A program made the position numbers and the translations under genes. Source: Clitopilus passeckerianus (lineage: Eukaryota; Basidiomycota; Agaricomycetes; Agaricales; Entolomataceae). From it: a stretch of 64,000 nt of DNA. The notes below the pieces were generated by a model. The model made no database searches and had not been told where the DNA came from. It was given only the letters and a program-made list of their open reading frames with translations. The DNA lies in the NCBI GenBank assembly GCA_944990035.1, contig CALYLX010000059.1:186001-250000 (forward strand), in the 5' to 3' direction. Shown piece by piece: positions 19,501 to 31,309 of this stretch; position 1 is the first letter of the stretch, and each line of letters begins with the position of its first letter.

Positions 19501-21110
19501 GTCCATGACGTTGGTGTATTTGGAGCCAGAGAAGTCTGCTGGTGACACTCCATCGAGGAGACGAGCAAGTCGTCTTGCAGGATTCTGCGCTTTCTTGTCC
19601 AGAACGAATTTGGTAGCCGTCGATGCAATTATGAAGAGGGTTCCACAGACGCCGCATAGCATGTTCATGTCGTGAGCACTGGGACACCACAGAGGCCGAA
19701 GATGGGGCAACACCGTCTGGACGCTCTCAGCAGATAGGGAGAAATTGAGATAGAGTCGGATATCGGATTGCACGATGTAATCCTCTATTTCATGCAGCCG
19801 AAAGAGCTCATGATTGCGATCTCGGGCTAGAACGTCACGGACATGCGACTCAGGGCGAGTGGTAATAAACAGCCTCAGTTGAGGCAAATGGGGGACATGC
19901 TGGGCGAGGAGGGTCAAGAGGGATTCGGCTTCCTCCTCCTTACACTCGTCCAGTGCGTCGACGACGATGAGAATGGGAGGTTCCCTGAGGGTGACAAGGT
20001 CCTTCAGGGGAGCGTAAAGGAGAAGAGAGAGCTGTTGGAAAATCGTCTTCTGCGCCGCATCCGGATCGCTCTCCAGCGCTTCAGCAATCTTTTGAGCGAA
20101 CGCTGTGTTGTAGCGAGCAAGCTGAAACGCGATGGTTGGGAAGAAGTGCTTGGCGGTTGCCCGTTCTTGTTCGTTCCTCGTGAAGAAGAAACTTGCGCCT
20201 AGGATGCCATGTCTGGCGGCTAGTTCAGCTATTGTCTGTGCAATTGTCGACTTTCCGATACCAGCCACGCCGTCGAGGATGAATATGGGAGCATGACTAT
20301 CGATTCCGTTGATCCAAGCTTTGATATCGCTCAAAAGCTGCAGGCGAGTGTTTTCGAAGCACTTGGATCGTTGGTCGGCTTCGTACGAGTCCCAGGCAGC
20401 TTGGACTGGGTTAAGGATACTTTTGAGTTTCTGAAGCTACTTGAATGTCAGTGAGATATCGCAGCTTCAAAAGCTATGTTACTTACCCTTGTCGTTGTAT
20501 CCTTGTTGACTTCCAGATTTCCAGCGACGTTGTATATGATGCTGTCGCCTCCTGCGTTTATCCGGTTGTTCGTGATAGACGAAACGACTTGCGGAGCTGC
20601 TACGGCAGGTGGAAGGGGTCGTACGGGACTTGTAGGTGAAATCTGTTGGCACTCTGGATCCAAAGGGGGAAGGACTTTGGATGAGGATGCTTCATCGTTG
20701 AAAACGTTTTGACCAGACTCATTCCTAGTTGTAGTAGAAGCCTGAGTGAACTGAGGACAGGAAGAAACCGCAGTGTTGGCTGATAGATAACTCTCCGAGT
20801 CCTGGAAGCGGGAAGCGGGAATAGCGATCGTTGATTGTACTACTCGTTCCTCTGCTTGATTGTCGTTCTCTGGCCAGGGTTCCGTCGACTCCAGATGTTC
20901 GATGAGCCCATGAGAGGATTCTTTGCTCTTGATAGCTGGGGTCTCTAACTGCCTTGAGTGGAGAGGCGATGGCGGGTAGTTAGCTGAAGTCGGTGCTCTA
21001 GCCGTGGAGGGTGTGATCGCATGGAGAGTGGAGGAGCCCGAACCTCGATTACCCTTGTCCTTCTTCTTCAAACGGAAAAGGTTTTGTAGGGAGGAAACCC
21101 ATGTAGGCAT
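16588..21110 (-). pseudogene. NLR-1: NACHT-WD40 receptor gene, disrupted twice
   Basis: Three exons are collinear with NLR-2: 21110-20487 (208 codons, Ser/Pro/Thr-rich tail ending in a NNRINAGGDSIIYNVAGN motif), 20436-18825 (NACHT) and 18771-16588 (WD40). Introns are 50 and 53 nt, both phase 0 as in NLR-2. NACHT signatures are GVAGIGKST (Walker A) and ILIVVDALDEC (Walker B). About eleven clear WD repeats (FSPDGSRLASxS...LWD) follow. Two lesions exist. A C12 run on the coding strand (G12 at 19378-19389) shifts the frame between LQYPPP and AQALATLL. A TAG at 18349-18351 replaces the Ser codon of SPDG-SRLAS; 587 codons remain open after it. Without these lesions the length would be about 1470 residues, like NLR-2. 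Read literally it is a truncated or dead receptor; homopolymer miscalling could explain the first lesion but not the second. Confidence 0.85.
19378..19389 (+). repeat. G12 homopolymer in the NACHT exon of NLR-1
   Basis: Twelve consecutive G bases (C12 on the coding strand) lie exactly where the reading frame changes. NLR-2 and NLR-3 have non-repetitive codons here (NPLPCGGLAQLL and NPLPCEALAQLL). Run lengths of 8, 11 or 14 would keep the frame open. Confidence 0.9.
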
Positions 21111-21589
21111 GGGAGCCTTGTAGGTGAGAACCTGCAACAAGGAGGAACAGGCGCTCAGTCACTGAGGGTAGCCATCCATGGTGCCTGATTCAGATGGAAA
21201 TCGATCAAAGGACAATCGATGACAGTCTTGCCCAGGAGGTCTGAGCGCTTATATGAGCGCTAACTTGTAGCTGGAGGAATTGTGCTGTCTGGTGCGATTA
21301 GGCTATCAATCTGAAGGAATAAAGTCACACAGAAAAATCACTATTTTGCACCAGAATGTACCAAGAACTTGACAAGTGTTTGGGAAGGGAACATGGAAGC
21401 AAAACGGCTTGCAAAAAGGGCTTGGAAGAACCCAATAACCCCAATTGACCTCGGCTCGAGCCGATTGCTGACGATATGGGAGAAACAAAACTTTAATTCC
21501 ATGCCATATAATACATGGTATAGAGTGCTGTAAGAAGGACGCTTTCCAAGGACTTGGATAGAGGAGGCGGAGGGCCCGCCACGCGTTAC

Positions 21590-21770
21590 TGGGCGGGGCT
21601 TCGGAATCAGATCGAGCCGCTTGTCCCTTTGAAACACACAACAACAAACTTCCGGGGCACATTCCCCGAATGCCGGTGACCAATCAGAAAATTCGAACAT
21701 TCGGCCGAAATTTCATGGTTTTCTCCAACATCTTTGTCTGTACCCACAACCTTGCCCATTTTCAAGACCG
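21590..21770 (-). repeat. Dispersed repeat R1, copy 1
   Basis: On the minus strand it reads TTTCGGCCGAATGTTCG, GAATTTTCTGATTGGTCACC and GTGTTTCAAAGGGACAAG. Copies lie at 47030-47215, 56600-56800 and 61000-61205, all on the plus strand. This copy is about 0.5 kb before the NLR-1 start and points toward it. The last two copies form the edge of the 2.3-kb duplicated units in the right arm. Confidence 0.6.
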
Positions 21771-23737
21771 CGCCTCGACCTCTACAAACTTTAGCCTCAT
21801 GAACCATCAATACTTCTCGGTGATTCAATACTGCAGGAAGACCAGAACTTCCAGTAGTGTTGGTCCAATGGTGCAGGTCACTGCCAAATATACCCACTAC
21901 TCTTCGCCCTTGTCATCGCCATCTGCGATGGTCGAGTCTTGTCAATCCACATTCGCAGGATAGGAGACCATATGAGATACTGGAGCAGCAGCCGGTGCTC
22001 TACTCAGCGCCACGGCGAGAATCTATCCACATAATGGGGCTCCCAAGTTCGTATCTCAATCTTTCTCCCTCCTCCAAACAAGAAATTCAAAATTTCTCGC
22101 TCTCTTAGCATTTCTCTCATCTGCACACGCCGGAATACTCATGGAATTACTAGGCCAACTTTGTTTACAGTCCAGTGGGCTATCGGCATGTCAACCCTAC
22201 GGTCGCACATTCGTCGAGCGTACTACATTTTCCGCTGCCGATTCCGCAGAAGCTGTTGGAGGCGTAGCATAAGAGGCGTCGAATAGTGATAGAGCACGTC
22301 TGGTACAGGCCGGTATTTCTACCCTCTAGTGTTTCCCGAACTGACATTTCTACTTGTAGGCAGAGCGTTGTGCTCCACCAAACCCTCATCGACAAACTCG
22401 AGAGGCACTACTCGCCGATCTCCACCTTGGCCTGAAGAATCCGCCCCTGCACGATCGACGGTAGCGGATTTGTTGTTGCAACGACTGAATTAGTACTCGT
22501 TAGCCGCTTATCTGACGAGCGAACAGCAAACAGGACGGATCGGTCATCTGGAATGCACGGAGCCACCCCATGCGCAGTGTAACACATCCACCCCGCCCAC
22601 AGCCCTCGCCCTGTGGCTCATTCAGCAAAGCAGACAATTTTCTCGTTAACTATTCAGCTAGATTCATGCCTACCTTCCCCTCCAGCAAGCCGCAGAGGTT
22701 GCTCCCACAAGCCAGCATCCGGCCTAACTGGCCGCACAACCCTACAGCGAGCATCCCGCTGCCCTTCAGCACCTACCCCCATACATCCCGCTATCCCACT
22801 CACAGGTCGTGTTGTCCACCTGGAAGACGAATCAAACGCTATTGCTCCATTCATCGTGGGGCAGAAGGTCGTTCGGAAGCTCAGGAACCTCACTCTACCC
22901 TCCACTTCTGCCAGGTCCAGGAACCTGGACCTTGCTGCCAGCAGCACCCGGGGCGTCTTCACCATGAATGTCTCATCACTCCGTCATGTTGATGAACCTG
23001 CTTAATCTCGAATCTTCGGCGTTCCTATTTTCCGTCACTATTGGTTATTCGAGGAAAACCAAGCTCACCACCGTGGCCATCGCCAACTTCACCTCAACTT
23101 CATCCTACCATTGCTAGGACTGGTTCTCTATCCGCAATTTTCGCATTCTCATCGAAGACGGTAGTGGCACCTCCAGACCTTTAGGTCCAAATCCTGGAAA
23201 CTTGTGACACGCTTTGACGGCCATCATAGTGTGCTTGTGAACCTTCGCAACAAACATCCCCGACGATTGAGATATTGAGATATTGGAAAGGAACGCGAGA
23301 ATTTGGAGAAGGGTTGACGGGATGTTAATGTGGTGCCTTGGGCCAACGCACCGGACGAAGAATGATATTATATCGTTTTCCAGCCTTTGTCAATCCGTGC
23401 CGTCTTTCTACCTTACCTTACAATACAGTACTTCTGTTTCTATATATAATGGATGAATTGCGTCAAATTAGCTGAGATTACGGTGTACCATTCTATTCCC
23501 GTCTCTGATAAGAAACCCGCCCCTGTCCACCCAACGGTTTGTCGACGAGAGACGTAGGAGTGGAGCCGTCCGTCCGTGTGGATCAATTTATCAAGGCGCG
23601 CATGGATAACGGTGCAATTCAAATATAACGAAACAGATGAAAGTACATAACACAGTGATATAAGGTACATATCCGTGTAGCACATATACTTCGAAATTAA
23701 CTGTCTCTATTACGCCTCACATCGCGCTTACTGCCCA
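21771..23737. other. Region without a supportable gene
   Basis: Several frames of 100-140 codons overlap on both strands around 22570-23005. They lack domain signatures and no splice model joins them sensibly. I regard them as unsupported. Confidence 0.4.
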
Positions 23738-24578
23738 CTAATCATACCGGAGGTGCCATACTTGATCCTTACGAGTCTTGACCTCCAGGTTATCAGGTTC
23801 GATGTGACACTTGATACCGTTATCAAGGCCGTCAGCCGCCATAACCAGAGTGGTATAGGGGACGCATAACCTAAAAAGTGCGAGTGGTCCAACCGTCAGA
23901 ATACTTGAATCGAGGCAAACGATACGTGGCACTTACTTGAATGCGCCACTGCAAATGCCAGGGTAAATAAGAATGAGTCATCTTCAACAGGAGCAACAGA
24001 CAGGATTCAGATATCACATACCCGCTCTCATAAGAAAGATAGCCGAAGATATCCAAGTTTCCGATGAGTTCCCAGTTGAAGGGTTGATTGTCGAGAATGA
24101 TGCGTGCATTTGCAGCTGGAGTCGCCGGGCTCGTTATAGACAAGTACTTGCCCGTGGCGACGTGCATAAGAGTCCAGAACGGCTCTTGGCCCTTACTGAC
24201 ATAGACAGGCGCAAAGCGAAACTGAAGGCAAGTAATAAAGGTACAGTTCGCATGTGAGATGTTCAAATTTATCGAGAAGAAGCATCATTTCACATACCAT
24301 CTGTATCGAACGTGGCGGATAACCGTCCAAAGTCGAGTAGTAAATGTTGACTGCACACGAAGCATTAGTAAGAAGAAATACTAGAAGTTGGAGTCTGCGA
24401 GATAGGACATACCAGTACTACCATCCCCCGTCAATACCCATTTATTTGCGTTGCTTTCTTGCAAGCGAAAATCTTTCTTGGTGCTGTTCAAAAGAAACTG
24501 GCTAACTTTGCTCACGGTGAAGATAGAAGAGGATTTGAGAGTGAAGTGGAAGTTGTTGATATTTCGAGGGCTGAACAC
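23738..24578 (-). CDS. Ricin-B-like (beta-trefoil) lectin, five exons, start unresolved
   Basis: The exon chain is 24578-24413, 24350-24298, 24221-24022, 23948-23937 (a 12-nt microexon) and 23870-23738. All junctions are GT-AG and in phase, giving 187 residues. The pattern fits a beta-trefoil: KWVLTGDGSTG, LMHVATGKYLSITSPATP, NQPFNWELIGNLD, LVMAADGLDNGIKCHI and a terminal QVWHLRYD. Proteins of this type bind carbohydrates, usually in the cytosol or defensively in fruiting bodies; no signal peptide is seen. Exon 1 has no in-frame ATG. Its frame begins at a GTG, six bases from a TATAAATA element (24584-24591), and the first in-frame ATG is the last codon of exon 2 (24298-24300). Either an upstream exon is missing from the model, the start has decayed, or a protein of about 115 residues is made. 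Confidence 0.6.
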
Positions 24579-24583
24579 CCCGA

Positions 24584-24591
24584 TATTTATA
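24584..24591 (-). promoter_or_regulatory. TATA box of the lectin gene
   Basis: Minus strand TATAAATA, followed about 40 nt on by a CT-rich leader-like stretch (CTTCACTCTCAAATCCTCTT). Confidence 0.5.
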
Positions 24592-24599
24592 CCCGTCTA

Positions 24600-26915
24600 G
24601 TTTGACTTCGTGGCCTTGATTCATTAGGGGTATGCCTACTTAACGTTCCTAAATGTAGAATAGTCAATGGGCACTTGTACTTCCTAGGGCTCTAACTCTC
24701 GTGTTTGACAATTAGGCTCAGATCGAGAGCCCATAACGAGAATACCCGACTTCGTTGAATCCACAGTTCGGGACGACATAGAAAATGGCCAGCTAGACTT
24801 GATCGATTGCATTTCCCAATCTATTGCCCGAGGTGGCCAGTGGCAGGGCTGACGGAATGCAATCTCATGGGCAGAATAGAAGGTCACTGCGGGCCGCAGA
24901 GTCCAAGTTGAGTGTCCCTACATCAATGTGCATATTCCTCAAATATTGTTCCGCATTTTCGTTACGGTAGAATCTCTTGCGGTTGAGCGTCTGGATGTGA
25001 CAACAGCCGCACCTCGGACTCGCTGCCGGCGGTGAGTGAGCAACGGCAATATTGCACTCGGGCACTATTTAGTGGGTAACAAGAACGTTCATCTGGATGT
25101 GGGAACCATAGACTACCCCAAGCCTTAAGATCAGACGTTCCAAGACATCACTTGTCCAAAAGAAAGGAGAGGGCGCCACGGATTGAAGTACAGTGGCATT
25201 CCTCAAGCTCCGTTCAAAGGCTTGGTTAGCTTTCCGGTATCACACCAGAGATTCGTTGAGCGGTTACTGACGAAAATGACGGCGGGAGTGCAAAACACTA
25301 TAACGGAAGAGAGCAGCGCAGAAGTTCGTTGTTGCTTTACCGTCCGAGCAGCAATATGCCAGAGCAATTTAACCAGAAACGTATGCACTAGGCTAGATGA
25401 GATCCGACAGCGGTCAGATGGACTCCGAGTTGGTAACAAGGCAGACAGAAGGGGCCCCATCCATAGGGCCCCGGAAGGCCGAAAGAAACGAACGCAGAAA
25501 ATGAACGCACACCCAATGGTCGCCATCCATATGATGGCATCATCCAGTTGATTCCCACATTCTGTTAAAACCAACGTGTTTCCTTCAATACGGTCTTGAC
25601 GCGGAACGCACAATGTCATCCTCCGAGCACAGAGTATCCGGCATGCGAAGAGAACAGGAGGCTATCCGTCGAAGCATTGATAGAAGGCACCGAAAGGGAC
25701 GATTTCGTAGCTAAAACTGACTTTTCTCCGACAGGATCACAAGATATCGCTGTCCTCCTGACTGCAGCCGTCCATGGTGCGACGGAAAGGGCTTCGTTGA
25801 TGGTTCCGCGGCCTGTAACACAGTGGTCCTTCCCCTAGATCTAACCATACGCCTATTTCTTAGCTCAGTCTTCCAGACTAAATAGCAGCGTGTTCTCTCT
25901 CGATCCTGGTCCTATGCACACGTCGCACAGAGCTACTGTCCCACTCATCGTCTAGTCTTTGCAAAGTGTCAATGCTTCAACAGACAATCTCTGGTGCTTT
26001 GTCGCCTTCACGTTTAACATTCCTATTGACGTGTTCCGTTCCATATCCTTGCCTTACCCTATCTCTCATACATGCTTCACGAAACCCAGCAATTTCTTCA
26101 TCTCTCGTGCCATATCCCTATATCACCCTCGTTGCTTTCCTGTTTTTGATACATTGCCCCATCATCGGCATTAATTATCTTACCTATCCAAGCGCGGCAA
26201 ACAGTGCATAGGAATCAGAAAACAAGTCTCTTTAGCATTTCCCAGCCATGTTTCGGTAGAATCAACCCTCCGGCTTCTACCCCATCCACCCACATATCCT
26301 TAACTTGGGATATCATTGATATATTCCATGACGACCATTTGCATAAGGCTCATACCGGTAAGATGCCCAGCTCTATGAAGCTCGCCGAGATAGTGCAGCT
26401 TTGGGGCTACGCCTTTGATAGCGAAGTATTCGTGCACGTCCCCTCCATACCGTGCCACAAATTTGACGACCACCTTCCATTGCTGGCGTCGGATACTGTT
26501 TCTGTCGAGAATTGTGTCAAAGAAACCTGTTATACCTGTTTCTAGCCGGTTTCTATAGTAAAAAGGCCATCACCTTTTTGCAACGAACCAGACTTGTTAA
26601 TCTGCGGTGTATTGGGCCTCTGAATGTGTAGGACCAAGTACTTGGTGGCGCTACTAGTATCAAGAGAATTGACCAGATGGGTGTTCGGGTCAAAAAATAA
26701 GAAGGTGGGAGCATGCCGGCTACCGGCTATTGTTCAAACTTCACCATCGGCAGGAAGGACGGCTCTAGTCCTGGCAGCCGTATTGTAAACAAGACGAATG
26801 TCATTTGTAAGAGAAAGTAAGCATGATATATTCGATAACAGTGAGGCCAAACTAGCATGATCCGTAGTTACTCTTGTTTCAATTAGCGCTTCTGGGAAGA
26901 CAGTGTTCGGCCAGA
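24600..26915. other. Region without a supportable gene
   Basis: Isolated frames exist at 25203-25619 minus (138 codons, one hydrophobic stretch IIWMATIGCAFIFCV) and 26204-26545 plus. Neither shows a domain, splice partners or repeats elsewhere. A transcript would be needed to accept either. Confidence 0.4.
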
Positions 26916-29900
26916 TCACATCCTGCCAGTCGGGCTCCAGCCAGGGTTGTTGGACAAGACTTTGCCAACACCTCCTTCATATGTACCATCGATGTTAAGC
27001 TGGAGACCGGGCTTGATTGTGACATTCGGTTCCATAGACCACAACGCAACAGCAACGGTACTAAAGAATCGGATCACATTAATACAAGAACATGGGTAGG
27101 AGAATGAGAATATGCGTACTTGACACCTTTGTAGTCAAGGATACCTTGATGAACGGGGAATTTCGACTGAGGTCTGCGTAGTGTGTCAGGAGAGGTCCAC
27201 GAAGTCTTTAGGATTCAACCAACCCGAGATTTCCAACACGTTTGCCCATCATCCATCCGTTGACGAACAAGATTGCTCTGTAGGGTTGTCCGAGAGGCTC
27301 AGTAAACGTGAATGACATCGGAACGTCGAAGGCTTGAGGGATAGACAACTTGAATGTAGTCACGAAGAACCCGACGCCTGCATCCGAATTTGGCATACCC
27401 TGGTTGAGCTCTCGTGTAACCCAACGAGACGTATCAAAACCAGGAAGGTGCCATCCCTTACGTTCGCCAAAGAGACCGCCTTCGTTGAGAACGCCTAGAT
27501 GACGGCCTCAGTATAATCTTACGTACAAGCAAGATTGACAAGGTCGATGACTGACCTCTAGCCTTGTCAAGGTAACTATGGCAGAGGGTTAGTCCAGGCA
27601 GCGTAGTAACACAAGGGGACTTACTTCTTATAGCCTCCGACCTTGCCTTGGACTTTCCAGGTTGTGAAGTTTCCGGAATCCAGCTTAAAGCCCCTAACGC
27701 CACGGGGGCTCTTACAGTTCTCGGGAGTTCCTAGAGACACGATGTGAGTTGAACAGCAAGGGACTACAGTGTTACGTACCCCAGCCCGTTTCGTTCAAAC
27801 CCATATTATCCTGTCTGGTTTTTAGCACAGATCGCGAACCATGGTGAGATTCGCGCACCTGAACTACGGTGATCACATTGTCTTTTCCGGGTTTTACTGA
27901 GCCTTCTGGGAAGACGAACTTGTCATCGGTCTCTTCGAGGACTAGTTTGTTATTGGTGGAGCTTGAGCATATAAGCGACGTATCACGTTGGACTACGCAA
28001 GAGATTTACTTTCCATACGACGTATTCAAGAAGACATCGTTCAGCCAAACCGTCGCAGCGAATGCTACAAGAACGCGTTAGCAAGCTCGCAATTCGGTTT
28101 GAAACCACCATACCTTCTCCACCATTTATAGAAAGATTGACACTTTTCTCTGCACCTGTCGCATTGAAATGGCCTCTCCACAGTACGATATTCTCGCAGC
28201 TGAAGGGGTGTCTTAGTAAGTCTGAAGGCATATTACTATTTTGGTCTTACAATCCGTAATCGCAGCCGTAGAGGGCTCTTCCGTCTCCATAATATGGTTT
28301 GAATGGGCTATTCGTCTCAGTTTTGTTGGCAACCGTCCAAGAGTCGTCATCAAAACCAGCCTCGATCTCTGGCAGGCTGTTCTGGTACTTCCAGCCAGTC
28401 AACTTGGGCACAGTAACACGAGAGGTAGTAGCAGTGTCAACTTGCAGTTCTCCAATGAAGATTCCCTGAGTCGTTGTAGCTGAAGTGGTTGAGTGACTGA
28501 CAGAGACAGGCTTCCCGTTCCACGTGATGGAACGGACGCTACGAGGTGCGATGACAGTCAGTTTGGTGTTGGCCTTCAGATCACCCGCCAACGCCAATGT
28601 GGATCCAGAAAGTTCGGCTCCTCTAACAAGGTATGGTCCACCAACCAAAATCGATTGGTTGGTTCCGATACCCCAATAGTTCTTCAAAGGATCGGATGCT
28701 TTGCCTGCGATTGTCGGCGACCAGAATGTTCCAGCGGTAGTCGTATCCGAAAACAAAATGAGTTGCTTTTCCGAGTCCCAAATTGTCGTCAAGCCTCCTG
28801 CACCCTTGTGAATACTGAGCATGGACATGTTCGACGGAGTACCAGCGACGCCGCGGGAAATGGTGATAAAGGAGTTGGTACGAGAACTGCTGGTACCAGT
28901 GAGGGGAAGAACGACTTCGTGCTCCTGGTCCTGATCGCCGTACAAGAAGAGAACGTCTCTTCCATCAATGGTGCCAGCGAAGAGGACTTGTGAGGTCGAG
29001 TACAGAAGTCGAGATGAGCCGAAGGCGTAGTCGGTAAGGATGAGTTTTGACTGCCTTCCATTAAGGGTAATGGCCGGAGCTTTGAGAGGGAGCTGCAGGG
29101 CGCCGACGGAAGACTGTACGCTAATCTTGAAATCCGTAGGAGTGCTGTGATCAAATAAGAAACTGCGTCACCATAACGTGCGGCTGAACTCACATTATAG
29201 CAGAGTCGTTTTGACGAACAATATAAAACCCAGCTCCAGTATCGGGATTCCTGAGATATGTAGCGAAGGTGGGTCGTGAACTCGATAATGAAGCGTCCAG
29301 TCCGGTCAATGTATCGGCAATCCAATCGGTCTTGTAAAACTCAGGAGAGCTTCTCAAGAATAGGCCTTGGCGCTTGATCTCGACGTATTTGCTGGTGAGT
29401 TCTCGAGATTCCTTAATCTGCGAACTCAGAGGTCAGCCCGCCTACGAGAAGTTGAGGGTCTAGTCGACATACTGCTGAGCCATAGTCGTATGAAGTATAC
29501 ACCCCAGGGAATGGCAGCGCTCCCCAAGAAGTACCCCTGCCAGCTGTTGTCAACCAAACACACCGAGAACAGGCATGTAGACACCTACCCGTAGAACATG
29601 TAGTAGCTTATCATCTTCGCATTGCTCGCCCACAGCATATGATAGAAGACTTGCTCATACTCAGGCCCGGTAAGTTGCCTACATCCTTCGTAACCTATCG
29701 GGGAAAACGAAACTGTTATTGCTACGTAATGGAGTCGAAGTATAGACCATACCAGGCGATGTTGGACCCCACGCATCAGCTGAACCACCTTGAAATTCTA
29801 AGAAAGAAGATAAGAAATTGTCGCATATCGGGGAAAGCAACTTACCTGGGATATACCAAGGCTGAGACGGATTCACGTCCGAGTGGTAGGAATGATAGTC

Positions 29901-31077
29901 GGTTGGAACCGGCTGCCAAACATCGGGAGCAGAACAATTGTAGCGTTGAGGGTATGCATCCATACCGTACAAGTCAACAGCACCCTTGAAATGAGGCGTT
30001 AGAACGAGTATCTACATTTGAAGAGCCGATAGTTGCTTACAGTTCCGTTGATGAAGTTACGACGAGGACCAGCGTCATTATACGTCAGAGGTACGGAGAC
30101 GGTCGAATTGTGGTAGTAGGCCTCCAGATCGGCGAAGTATTCACCTTGCGGCGCTGGATCTTGACCAAACTCGTTATCTAGTGGGTTAAATGAACACCTG
30201 CGGGTCGAAAATGAGAGATAATTCACATACCAACTTGCCAAGCTAGACGAGAGTCAACAAGTGTTCATCTACAAGAATGAAAGGGCGTACCAATGATGGG
30301 ACCATCATGACCGATCTGGTTCGGGGTACCAGCCTTCACCATAGCTTCGACATACGGGGTCCAGGCCTCCTTCCAGTCCGTATCGTTCGTTCGTAAATGA
30401 CCTTTGACCTCAGCGGTGGTCCAGTGAGCCATTCCACCGGCCGTAGTCTCAGCATTGATATACTATCGGAAGTTCAATTTAGAAATGAGACCAGATGCGA
30501 GTTGTTGGCACGTACAGGTCCTATAAAGCGGTCAGATATAAGGTTCGTTGGAACTAAAATAAGTCCATACCTGGTCGGAAAACAACCCAGATACCAGCTT
30601 CCTTCGCTGCGTCAAAGAGAGGTTGCAAAGCCCGGAACCCTTCTAGCTCAATGACACCTCTAGATGGATTCACAAGGCCCATGTGAATGTAGACGCTGAC
30701 GGAATTCATCCCGGCTGCCTTGATCTTCTGGAGGATGTCCGGCCATAACGAAGGAACCGGAAGTCTGAAAGTATGAAATTCTCCGCCACTATGAGGCTTG
30801 TCAGAAGCGGTGTTAGATGACTTTGGATGAGATATGCTCACTGGAGAAATACCCTCTGATCTCGAAGGAATAGAGAGTAATTGTCAAAGCGAACTTGGGA
30901 ATGATCCCAACCTAGGGTATCTTTTGGAATAAGGGATTGACGGCCATATAGCCCGGTTCTTCTGGCTTGCACATCGATCGAAGAATACGATCCAAAAACA
31001 GAAAGAGTAGCGAGTGCAACAATGTAGGTCGCGAGACGAGTGAACGCAGATCTGGATGCTCCACTATTTTGGCGCAT
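26916..31077 (-). CDS. GH35 beta-galactosidase, 21 exons
   Basis: A fully phase-consistent 21-exon model gives 1040 residues, normal for fungal GH35. An N-terminal hydrophobic segment (residues about 15-33) is a signal peptide or anchor. Hallmarks follow in order: GGEFHTFRLPVPSLWPDIL, PGPYINAETT, IIAWQVDNEFG (acid/base Glu about residue 217), WYIPEFQGGSADAWG (nucleophile Glu about 307), MFYGGTSWGALPFPGVYTSY, then the beta-rich domains with ILFVNGWMMGKRVGNLG near the end. The enzyme releases terminal beta-galactose from galactans or galactosides outside the cell. Exon 3 is only 5 nt (30516-30520, GACCT) and exon 5 only 12 nt (30231-30242); both are needed to rebuild conserved motifs. An in-frame ATG at 31191 would add 38 residues. 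It is divergent from the FAD oxidase gene, with GC-rich repressor-like sites upstream. Confidence 0.93.
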
Positions 31078-31287
31078 CTCCGCGTAGTTTTTACGTTGCA
31101 GTGCTAGCTTCTGAATGTGGTTCTGCTCCACAGGGAGTAACCGATACTCGACCGTAGAAGCTTTATATGTTCGCAAATCTCGTAGTCGCATGACCAGAAG
31201 AAGCCAGGCAGATCAGGATTTACATCGAGGTGGGCCGTACCATGGGCCGTTCTAAGAAGCGGAGGCGTGAATGGCTCGTACGCGGAC

Positions 31288-31309
31288 CGCCCCTCCGCCC
31301 CTCCCCCGC
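31288..31309 (-). promoter_or_regulatory. Cluster of CreA/Mig1-like (SYGGRG) and STRE-like (AGGGG) sites before the beta-galactosidase
   Basis: The minus strand reads TGCGGGGGAGGGGCGGAGGG followed by GCGG, holding several overlapping GCGGGG and GCGGAG matches and two AGGGG matches. It lies about 210 bp upstream of the chosen ATG. Carbon catabolite repression of a secreted glycosidase would fit; this is inferred from sequence only. Confidence 0.45.

Noticed and set aside
22570..23005. Overlapping frames of 130-140 codons on both strands
   Set aside because: Mutual overlap on both strands with no signature. The plus-strand frame with VRKLRNLTLPSTS could not be tied to a family or spliced model.
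28493..28993. 166-codon plus-strand frame
   Set aside because: Antisense to the largest exon of the GH35 gene (28251-29144), whose frame and motifs are convincing.
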